Positions 57,100 through 64,000 of a stretch of 64,000 bases of DNA are shown here, piece by piece. The translations under genes were made by a program, and so were the position numbers. Each line of letters opens with the position of its first letter. Position 1 is the stretch's first letter. Source of the stretch: DATKJY01 sp964540105 (GTDB lineage: Bacteria > Zixibacteria > MSB-5A5 > GN15 > FEB-12); the NCBI GenBank assembly GCA_964540105.1, contig CAZILL010000003.1, positions 124,001-188,000 of the forward strand, written 5' to 3'. The notes beneath the pieces were generated by a model. The model was not told the origin of the DNA. It saw only the letters and a list, made by a program, of their open reading frames with translations, and made no database searches.

Positions 57100-58572
57100 T
57101 TGTCGACAACGGTCTCGCAGCCTACTCCGGCGGCTATCCAGCCCAAAGATCCTCTGATTGGCGCGTTGAGTTCACTTCCCCGGTCATACTGGATGGTGAA
57201 CGTGATGGAGATGTTCGAACGCCTGGCGTACTACGGTGTGCGCACCGTCATTCCGATCTACATCGCCCAGGCTGATGAATTACATGGACTCCATTTTACT
57301 CAGATTCAGAAAGGGGAAATCTTCGCCTGGTGGGCGGCGGTGCAATCGCTGGTGCCGATGTTTACCGGCGGCTTTGCTGATCGCTACGGATACAAGAAGA
57401 CCATAGCGATATCAGTGTTCATCAAGATAGTCGGATATCTTCTGATGGCGACGATGACGTCTTATTACTCGTTCATGTTCGGGTGCCTGGTCCTCGCGCT
57501 CGGCACGGCTACCTTCAAGCCCGGAGTACAAGGGACGATGTGTCAATCGCTATCGACGCGGAATTCCTCGGTAGGGTGGGGGATGTTTTACATGCTGGTA
57601 AATGTGGGCGGCTTTCTTGGTCCACCTTTGGCGCACTTTCTCTATGGCTGGTCGTGGCCCGCGGTGTTCTATGGATGTGCGGTTATAGTCTCCTTGAATT
57701 TCTTCATGCTCCTGACGTATAAGGAGGTGCAGGCGGGCGGAGTGCAGACAGGGGGACCACTCAAGATCATCGTGACGACATTTAAGAACTTCGCCAATCT
57801 ACGGCTCGTCTTCTTCGTTTTGATCATGGCCGGGTTCTGGCTGATGTTCAATCAGCTCTTTGACATGCTTCCCAATTTTATCGTCGACTGGATAGATAGC
57901 TCGAGCCTCGTAGCAGCGCTGCATCTGCCGGATTTCATGCTACAGGTCAATTCGCTGCGAGGTCCGCAACTGTCTCAAGAGTGGATGATCAACTTCAATT
58001 CTGGTCTTATCATAGTGACTGTTGTATTCGTCTCCTGGGTAGTGTCGCGGATGCGGCGCGTCACGTCGATCATGCTCGGCATAATTGTGTCATCGTTGGG
58101 GCTGGTTCTGGCGGGGTTCACTGTTTCCGGTTACATGTGTATGATGGGGATACTGCTTTTCTCCGTAGGTGAGATGTTGTCGTCGCCCCGGATGAACGAA
58201 TATCTGGGAGTTATTGCACCAGAGGGACAGAAGGGGCTATACATGGGATATGCGAACGTTCCCCTTGCGATTGGCTGGTGGTATGGGTCGAAGTTCGGGG
58301 GAGAGGTGTACGACCGGATGGGGGACAAAGCGAATCTCGCCCTCGACTACCTTGGCAAACAGTATCAGGTTTTCGGTGTCGAGCGAATTGACGCTATGAA
58401 GAAGCTGACAGAGGTAAGCGGTCTGAGTCCAGCTGATGCCACGAGTCTGCTCTGGTCGGTTTATCATCCTTACAAATTGTGGTATCAGTTTGCAGCCATC
58501 GGACTGGCATCGGCGGTGGCGATGGTCTTCTATTCCCGCTGGGTGAAGAGATTTGAAGCCCCGGATATTTAG
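57100..58572 (+). CDS. POT/PTR2-type proton-coupled oligopeptide transporter (MFS)
   Basis: 490 residues, about 12-14 membrane helices. NVMEMFERLAYYGVRTVIPIY matches the ExxERFxYYG motif of POT family peptide transporters in helix 1 (Glu-Met-Phe-Glu-Arg), and the conserved loop GGFADRYGYKKTI follows, then FKPGVQGTMCQ. Start TTG 57100 is preceded by GAAGCGAAGGG. The family imports di- and tripeptides with protons. The upstream leader RNA with its terminator may regulate it. Located beside two peptidase genes, so peptide use is a reasonable theme. Confidence 0.83.
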   Translation: MSTTVSQPTPAAIQPKDPLIGALSSLPRSYWMVNVMEMFERLAYYGVRTVIPIYIAQADELHGLHFTQIQKGEIFAWWAAVQSLVPMFTGGFADRYGYKKTIAISVFIKIVGYLLMATMTSYYSFMFGCLVLALGTATFKPGVQGTMCQSLSTRNSSVGWGMFYMLVNVGGFLGPPLAHFLYGWSWPAVFYGCAVIVSLNFFMLLTYKEVQAGGVQTGGPLKIIVTTFKNFANLRLVFFVLIMAGFWLMFNQLFDMLPNFIVDWIDSSSLVAALHLPDFMLQVNSLRGPQLSQEWMINFNSGLIIVTVVFVSWVVSRMRRVTSIMLGIIVSSLGLVLAGFTVSGYMCMMGILLFSVGEMLSSPRMNEYLGVIAPEGQKGLYMGYANVPLAIGWWYGSKFGGEVYDRMGDKANLALDYLGKQYQVFGVERIDAMKKLTEVSGLSPADATSLLWSVYHPYKLWYQFAAIGLASAVAMVFYSRWVKRFEAPDI

Positions 58573-58710
58573 TCCTGTTCGCGAACACTTCCTGTCTTTC
58601 TAACATGTCTATCTCACGTGACTGGTGCGCAAAAAGGTCTTGTGATCGTGAGGTCGATGGCATACCCTTTTCTGATGCACAGTCTGAAATCTGGTAAAGG
58701 AGCACACGAC

Positions 58711-60231
58711 ATGGTGAGTGACCATATCCGGTCGGTTGGGTGCGGGATACTCCTCTTGGTATCCGCGACCACTATTCGAGCCGGTGAGATTCAGCTTGAT
58801 GTCCAAAAGCGCACATTAGCAAACGGGATGAGAATCCTGGTAGTTGAAAACCACACGGCGCCTGTCTTTTCCAGCATTATTCGATTCAACACGGGCGCTG
58901 TCGACGAACGTCCGGGGATAACGGGTGTGTCGCATCTTCTTGAACATATGCTGTTCAAAGGGACGACAACAATCGGAACGACCGACTATCAATCGGAAGT
59001 ACCGATCATGGCCAAGATCGATTCACTGGCACATCTTCTGTATCGGGAGCAAGTGAAGCTGATGAGTCCCCTGAATCCACAGGATTCAAGCCGCATGAAA
59101 CAGCTAAGGGCTGAAATGGCCGCGCTCCAGGCAGAACAGAAGAAGTATGTCATCAAAGATGAGCTTTGGGGGACCTATCTCGCAAACGGAGGTTCCGGGC
59201 TGAACGCTTCGACAGGCAACGATGGCACACAGTACTTTCTGTCACTCCCAAAGAACCGGCTCGAATTATGGGCATATCTTGAAGGCGACCGCCTGGCCAA
59301 TCTCGTTCTGAGGGAGTTCTACTCGGAGCGTGATGTGGTCATGGAAGAGCGTCGTCTGCGCACAGAGAATGACCCGCGGGGTTTGCTCGACGAGGCGATG
59401 AGCGCAACGGTCTACTGGGCGTCGCCATACTGCTGGCCCGTCGTGGGCTGGATGAGTGATCTTCAGTCAGTTCAGAGGGAGGATGTCGAGGCATACTTCA
59501 GATCGCACTATTCGCCCGCCAATGCCGTGGCGGTAATTGTCGGCGACGTGAAAGCGGAAGACGTGTTTGACGTGTGCGAGAAGTACCTGAGCAAAGTCCG
59601 TTCGCAACCCCTGCCGACTCCGGTCGTCACGCGCGACGCGCCTCAAAGTGGGGAACGGCGCGTTGAAATTGAGTACGATGCCAATCAGGTGGGTGTAGCA
59701 GCATGGAAGATTCCGCAGATTGGCGACCCTGATCTTCCGGCGCTGGAGATGATCGCGAATATTCTGTCGTCGGGCAGGACAAGCCGCTTCTATAAGAACA
59801 TAAAGGAGAAGCAACTCGGCTCAGTGACAGCCTCGGCGGACAACACCCGTTATCCGGGTACATTCAATTGTATGATAACCCCGTACGGTGACCACAATTT
59901 CAGCGAACTCGAAGATGCGGTCTATGCTGAGCTCGATCGTTTGAAGAACGAACCGGTAAGCGACCGCGAATTGGAGAAAGTTCGCAATCAATCGGACGCC
60001 TCCTTTGTACGTTCCCTCGATTCGAACATGGGGTTGTGCTTTCGCTTAGCCGGCAGTGAAGCGATGACCGGCGATTGGAACAACTTTCTGAAATTCCGCG
60101 AGAATCTCAAAAAGGTGACTGCTGCGGATGTGATGAGAACAGCGAAGAGATACTTGACGAAGAAGAACCGCTCTGTCGTCTATATTGTTAAGTCATCAAC
60201 TCCGGACAAGGCGCCCGCCGGGGCAAACTGA
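58711..60231 (+). CDS. M16 family zinc peptidase, catalytic member
   Basis: 506 residues from ATG 58711, with AAAGGAG eight bases upstream. Signal peptide to about residue 25. The zinc motif HLLEH (HxxEH) is at about 75-79, with the third ligand expected in the REFYSERDVVMEERR helix. A Gln/Lys/Ala-rich helical insert (about 97-155) lies between these, as in a subgroup of M16 proteins. C-terminal M16 repeat included (NQVGVAAWKIPQIGDPD). Such enzymes degrade short peptides in the periplasm, working as a pair. The next gene, 12 bases downstream, lacks the zinc site. Confidence 0.85.
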   Translation: MVSDHIRSVGCGILLLVSATTIRAGEIQLDVQKRTLANGMRILVVENHTAPVFSSIIRFNTGAVDERPGITGVSHLLEHMLFKGTTTIGTTDYQSEVPIMAKIDSLAHLLYREQVKLMSPLNPQDSSRMKQLRAEMAALQAEQKKYVIKDELWGTYLANGGSGLNASTGNDGTQYFLSLPKNRLELWAYLEGDRLANLVLREFYSERDVVMEERRLRTENDPRGLLDEAMSATVYWASPYCWPVVGWMSDLQSVQREDVEAYFRSHYSPANAVAVIVGDVKAEDVFDVCEKYLSKVRSQPLPTPVVTRDAPQSGERRVEIEYDANQVGVAAWKIPQIGDPDLPALEMIANILSSGRTSRFYKNIKEKQLGSVTASADNTRYPGTFNCMITPYGDHNFSELEDAVYAELDRLKNEPVSDRELEKVRNQSDASFVRSLDSNMGLCFRLAGSEAMTGDWNNFLKFRENLKKVTAADVMRTAKRYLTKKNRSVVYIVKSSTPDKAPAGAN

Positions 60232-60243
60232 GGAGAGAAGCCA

Positions 60244-61704
60244 ATGAACAGCACTGGAATAGCGAAGGTTGCTGCGCTGACCGTCATGTTGGGCGCCGCG
60301 GTGATCGTCAAGGCAGGCGACAAGCGATCGGCCGGCTCAAAGATCGTCGGTGAGCTCATAAAGGACAAGATAGAACTGACCACTCCAAGAGTAGGAGTGG
60401 AGGTCGAGCGAGTCCAACTGGACAACGGCCTGGTGGTATACCTCTACGAGAATCACAGGCTCCCTTTGTTCAATGTCACGAGCATGATTCGTTGCGGAAG
60501 TATCTGGGATGCCCCGGAGAAGAACGGGCTATCGGGCCTCGTCGGGACAGTCATGCGAACCGGCGGGAGCCGAAACATCGGGGCAGACTCTCTCAACAGC
60601 GTTCTTGAGTATATCGGGGGCTCTATTGAAACGAGCATCGGGATAGAAAACGGGTCCGCTTCTATGAGCGTGCTCTCTCGAGACATGGATCAAGGACTGA
60701 ATTTGTATGTAAACTTGCTGCGCAATCCCGCTTTTCCTCCAGAGAAACTCGAATTGGCCAAGGCGGATCTTCGCAACAGCATCAAGCGGCGGGACGACAA
60801 TCCCGGCAACATAACGACTCGCGTCTTCAATAGTCTGCTTTACGGCGATCATCCCTATGGGAGAATCCTGGAATGGACAACCGTGAAGGGGATTACGAGT
60901 CAGGACCTTGTCGACTACCACAGACGCTTCTTCACCCCGGAAAACGTCCTGATCGGCGTGTCAGGCGATTTCAACAAGCAAGAGGTAATCGTCAAGCTCA
61001 CGAAGCTACTCGGAGATTGGGCAAGAGGCGGAAACGCGCCACGCGCTCTGCCTGAGGTCACAGGCGAGCCACACCCGGGCGTGTTCCTCGTTAGAAAGGA
61101 CATCAACCAAGCCAACATTTCTGTCGGCGAAATCGGGATCAAGCGGGACAACCCGGACAAGTACGCGGTGGCGCTGTTGAACTATGTCCTGGGAGGCGGG
61201 TCCTTTACCTCGCGGATAACGTCGAGAGTACGCTCCGACGAAGGATTGGCCTATCGCGCGAACTCCCGCTTTGACATCGACTCGCGCGACTTCGGCGTCT
61301 TCAGCGCCAGCTGCCAGACAAAAAGCGCGACCGCCTACAAGGCCACGAAAATCATGCTGGAGGAGATCGAGAAAATCTCCTCGGAAGGGGTAACACCCTC
61401 TGAGCTGAGTGATGCACAGGATGCTGCGGTCAATCGATTCGTATTCAACTTTGACACCCCGGGGAAGATCGTCCAGAGCCTTGTATCTCTGGAATTCAAC
61501 GGATTTCCGTCCGATTACTACCAGCAATACGTTGATAACGTGCGCAAAGTAACACTGGCTGATGTCAAGCGTGTTGCTGGCACGTATTTGAAGCCCGATC
61601 AGCTGACATTCGTGGTCGTCGGAAACCCGGATCTGTATGAGACGCAATTCTCAGAGTTCGGGAAGATTACGTCGATTCCGTTGCTGCCGCCGTTGCTGGA
61701 CTGA
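60244..61704 (+). CDS. M16 family protein, non-catalytic partner
   Basis: 486 residues with signal peptide. The fold matches M16 (VQLDNGLVVYLYENHRLPLFNVTSMIRCGSIWDAPEKNGLSGLVGTVM), but the place of HxxEH reads GLVGT, so zinc binding is lost. RVRSDEGLAYRANSRF near 325-340 provides the Arg/Tyr pair that non-catalytic M16B subunits give to the active site of the partner. With the gene upstream it forms the classic active/inactive heterodimer. AGGAG precedes the ATG. Confidence 0.85.
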   Translation: MNSTGIAKVAALTVMLGAAVIVKAGDKRSAGSKIVGELIKDKIELTTPRVGVEVERVQLDNGLVVYLYENHRLPLFNVTSMIRCGSIWDAPEKNGLSGLVGTVMRTGGSRNIGADSLNSVLEYIGGSIETSIGIENGSASMSVLSRDMDQGLNLYVNLLRNPAFPPEKLELAKADLRNSIKRRDDNPGNITTRVFNSLLYGDHPYGRILEWTTVKGITSQDLVDYHRRFFTPENVLIGVSGDFNKQEVIVKLTKLLGDWARGGNAPRALPEVTGEPHPGVFLVRKDINQANISVGEIGIKRDNPDKYAVALLNYVLGGGSFTSRITSRVRSDEGLAYRANSRFDIDSRDFGVFSASCQTKSATAYKATKIMLEEIEKISSEGVTPSELSDAQDAAVNRFVFNFDTPGKIVQSLVSLEFNGFPSDYYQQYVDNVRKVTLADVKRVAGTYLKPDQLTFVVVGNPDLYETQFSEFGKITSIPLLPPLLD

Positions 61705-61745
61705 GCTACAGTGACGACAGGTCCTGATGGCTGATCGCATGTCAT

Positions 61746-61770
61746 CTCTCGCGACCCGTTGTCGCGAGAG
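61746..61770. terminator. Perfect 10-bp hairpin after the M16 pair
   Basis: CTCTCGCGAC (61746-61755) and GTCGCGAGAG (61761-61770) with loop CCGTT. No T run follows, so either a factor-independent end without tail or an RNA-stability element. A second inverted repeat, CGAATATA...TATATTCG (61896-61919), lies in the promoter region of the next gene. Confidence 0.45.
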
Positions 61771-61969
61771 CTTGATGGTGTCGACGAGCGCGGAGCGCCA
61801 GGGTCGCGAATTCCGTACCCGGATGTAAAGCATTTGTCACGGTCCTCAGGGGGGGTGAAGAGCGACCTGCTAAGTTAGCCGAAAGTAGTTGCTCCCGAAT
61901 ATAACACTGAATATATTCGCTTTCAGTACTTCCGCGTTGTACCTCGCAGTGTGAAGGTGATCGTTGTAC

Positions 61970-62569
61970 ATGCTCTTTTCTTTTTTGTTGAATGTTCGGA
62001 CAAGTCTTGCCGTAGTTGGCCCTGCAATCATGTGTTTGATGACAGGCGCCAGTGGAGCCACACTTCACCTGCACTGGAGCGCGCCTGGTGACAACGGGGC
62101 TCGCGGAAGGGCGCAATCCTACGACCTGAGATATTCCGCACAACCAATTACAGAACTGAACTGGGCCGCTGCAGTGCGAGTAACAGGCATGAGCCAGCCG
62201 AGTGAATCAGGGAAATGGGAGACGGCTGAGATTTCGGGGCTGCGTGTTGGGACGACCTATTACTTCGGAATACGCACAAGAGACAAGTACGGGAATCTGT
62301 CCCCACTTTCGACCAGTGCGGAACGCCGAACCTGCAGCGGCATCTGTTCGGGGTTCAGCGGTAATATTGATGGCTCAATCGATGGCAGCGTTGACATCAG
62401 CGACATGTCTATGCTGCAAGCGTTTCTCCTGCGTCCATTCGACCCGGTCGACATCTGCCTTGAGGAGGCAAACGTTGACGGTTCTCCAGACAACGTCATC
62501 GACTCGAGCGATCTCATGGCTTTCATCTCTTATCTAAGAGGTGAGGGGACTCTCGCTCCCTGCCAGTAG
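61970..62569 (+). CDS. Small secreted protein: fibronectin-III-like domain plus dockerin-type repeats
   Basis: 199 residues from ATG 61970 (TTG 61964 also possible). Signal peptide to about residue 28. The middle (HWSAPGDNGARGRAQSYDLRYSA ... ISGLRVGTTYYFGIRTRDKYGNLSPLST) is a fibronectin type III domain. The C-terminal 65 residues hold two dockerin halves, GNIDGSIDGSVDISDMSMLQAFLL and ANVDGSPDNVIDSSDLMAFISYL, with Asp-rich calcium loops. No catalytic domain, so it may be an adaptor that binds a cohesin-bearing surface protein. AAGGTG lies ten bases before the ATG. Confidence 0.75.
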   Translation: MLFSFLLNVRTSLAVVGPAIMCLMTGASGATLHLHWSAPGDNGARGRAQSYDLRYSAQPITELNWAAAVRVTGMSQPSESGKWETAEISGLRVGTTYYFGIRTRDKYGNLSPLSTSAERRTCSGICSGFSGNIDGSIDGSVDISDMSMLQAFLLRPFDPVDICLEEANVDGSPDNVIDSSDLMAFISYLRGEGTLAPCQ

Positions 62570-62754
62570 AGTCACCTTCCTTCGAACAGGGCTCGCCGTT
62601 GCGGCCCTACCTCCTATCCCCACGGCATAATCTACGGTTGATTTTTGGACGCCATCGTGCTATCCTCGAAAGCTGTAGTAAAGCTGTGCTGTTACGCTGT
62701 CTCGCGAAGGGACGTGACGGTATGAAACTCGCAGGTCATTGTGGAGTTTAAGTC

Positions 62755-64000
62755 TTGACAGAATCTGATTCTTTGCGACAGAAGCCTCTGACCGACGCCC
62801 AGCAGCGGGAATTTGATCGCCAGTGGAGAAGCATCTCCCGCGGGTGCGTTGATATTCTGCCCGAAGAGGAATTTAAGGCGCGACTCGCCATCTCGATTCG
62901 CGACGACCGGCCGCTGCGAATCAAGCAGGGATTCGATCCGACAGCGCCAGATATACATCTCGGACACATGGTGGGCATACGCAAGCTCAGGCAGTTTCAG
63001 GACCTTGGCCATCAGATTGTCTTGATTGTCGGCGACTATACGGCCATGGTCGGGGATCCTTCGGGGCGCTCGTCGACCCGGCCTCAGCTTACCTACGAGA
63101 TGATTCTCAAGAATGCTGAAACATATGAGTCTCAGTTCTTCTACATTCTTGATCGCGCCAAGACAGAGATTCGATTCAATGGTGAATGGTTTCGGACCAT
63201 GGAGTTTCTGGATGTTATGCATCTTGCGGCCCGCTTTACAGTCGCCCGTCTATTGGAACGCGATGATTTCACCAAACGGTATAAGGCGGGCGTCCCGATA
63301 TCGCTTCATGAGTTGTTCTACCCGCTGATGCAGGCCTATGACTCTGTCGCTATACGAGCGGACGTCGAAATAGGCGCAACAGAGCAGAAATTCAATCTTC
63401 TGGCCGGGCGTACTATTCAGGAAGCCTACGCGGTGCAGCCGCAGTGTATTATTACGCTGCCGATGTTGGTCGGGCTCGATGGCGAAATGAAGATGTCCAA
63501 ATCGATTGGGAACTACATAGGAATTGATGAACCCCCAAAGGAGATCTTCGGCAAGGTCATGTCGATACCGGATAAACTGATTTACGACTATTTTCTGCTG
63601 ACAACAGACGTGAGCGACGAGAGAGTGGCTGAAGTAAAGGAGCAGCTGTCACGCTCCGACATCAACCCTATGATCTTCAAGAAGGAACTGGGTGAAGTCC
63701 TGGTCGACATGTATCATCCTGCCGGTTCTGGCCAGAAAGCCCGGGACGAGTTCGAGCGGGTCTTTTCGCAGCGCGAACTTCCTGATGACATTGAAGTCGT
63801 GACTCTCGCTCAGATCTCCCAGATGGGACTTTCGGTCGACACGGTTCTCCTGGTGCACTTGATGACCAAAGCCGGTCTGACGAAATCCAATGGCGAGGGA
63901 AGAAGGCTCATCGAAGGGGGGGGAGTGTATGTAGGGGAGACGAAGGTGACCGATCCGAACTTCGAACTCCAGCTCGAACGCGACATCCGCTCAACAGGAT
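62755..64000 (+). CDS. tyrS: Tyrosyl-tRNA synthetase, 3' end cut by window
   Basis: At least 415 codons; the frame runs off the end. FDPTAPDIHLGHMVGIRKL has the HIGH-type motif (HLGH, about 68-71) and EMKMSKSIGNYIG the KMSKS motif (about 246-250). GDYTAMVGDPSGRSSTRP and YPLMQAYDS are TyrRS-specific segments. The C-terminal part visible (LVHLMTKAGLTKSNGEGRRLIEGGGVYVG) is the S4 tRNA-binding domain, so nearly all of the protein is present. Start is TTG 62755 with GGAG nine bases upstream. It attaches tyrosine to tRNA-Tyr. Confidence 0.92.
   Translation, partial: MTESDSLRQKPLTDAQQREFDRQWRSISRGCVDILPEEEFKARLAISIRDDRPLRIKQGFDPTAPDIHLGHMVGIRKLRQFQDLGHQIVLIVGDYTAMVGDPSGRSSTRPQLTYEMILKNAETYESQFFYILDRAKTEIRFNGEWFRTMEFLDVMHLAARFTVARLLERDDFTKRYKAGVPISLHELFYPLMQAYDSVAIRADVEIGATEQKFNLLAGRTIQEAYAVQPQCIITLPMLVGLDGEMKMSKSIGNYIGIDEPPKEIFGKVMSIPDKLIYDYFLLTTDVSDERVAEVKEQLSRSDINPMIFKKELGEVLVDMYHPAGSGQKARDEFERVFSQRELPDDIEVVTLAQISQMGLSVDTVLLVHLMTKAGLTKSNGEGRRLIEGGGVYVGETKVTDPNFELQLERDIRSTG

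Noticed and set aside
1..64000. CRISPR arrays, insertion sequences, prophage or tRNA/rRNA genes
   Set aside because: Read for direct repeats with regular spacers, transposase or integrase proteins and cloverleaf-like intergenic sequence; none found. A search with dedicated covariance models would be decisive for small tRNA-like elements.

Overview
The window looks like a piece of chromosome from an uncultured anaerobic or metal-respiring bacterium of the FCB superphylum, most like candidate phyla such as Zixibacteria (inference, moderate confidence). Reasons: dockerin-type repeats on secreted proteins (17860-19890, 61970-62569), a FlgD-Ig/type-IX-like C-terminal sorting domain on an M6 protease (20300-22033), a GldA/GldFG-type ABC system, a complete-looking type IV pilus operon and a very large multiheme cytochrome inventory. 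No rRNA, tRNA, CRISPR array or insertion sequence was seen.

Layout. 1-4781: end of a flippase-like protein and a cell-surface sugar cluster (GT-C glycosyltransferase, Gfo/Idh/MocA dehydrogenase, WbpD/WlbB-like acetyltransferase, GT2). 4891-8089: small coiled-coil protein, sigma-region-4-like protein, ZIP transporter, rhodanese, MauE/DoxX protein. 8086-15981 (minus): pilB-pilC-pilin-pilin-pilM/N fusion-pilO-pilP-pilQ. 16118-25391: BamA-like protein, two secreted metalloproteases, a small zinc-ribbon protein, a PorV-like barrel and a large lipoprotein. 25627-29443: WYL regulator, QueT-type transporter, one microcompartment shell protein with an acylating aldehyde dehydrogenase, and a VOC protein. 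29786-33424: ccmC-ccmD-ccmE-ccmF. 33691-35673: 11-haem c / b-type membrane cytochrome (CbcL-like). 36001-40781: ABC/GldG system. 40869-56601 (minus): cytochrome island. 57100-64000: POT transporter preceded by a structured leader, paired M16 peptidases, a dockerin protein and tyrS (runs off the end).

The main discovery candidate is the region 29.7-56.6 kb. By direct count it carries 91 canonical CXXCH haem motifs in seven proteins: a CbcL-like quinol-oxidising membrane cytochrome (11), three OmcS-like secreted cytochromes (7, 6 and 6), a 12-haem cytochrome translationally coupled to an outer-membrane beta-barrel, a 42-haem cytochrome and an anchored 7-haem cytochrome. Two beta-propeller proteins, two CsgG-like lipoproteins and haem-maturation genes, including a CcmE with Cys in place of the haem-binding His, accompany them. 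Three of the transcription units start with nearly the same promoter/operator (TTGACA, 15-16 bases, then a TATCTT-like -10 running into TTTCACA). Together these describe a plausible complete route for electrons from the quinone pool through periplasm and outer membrane to polymerised extracellular cytochrome wires. That route is inferred from gene content, not shown.
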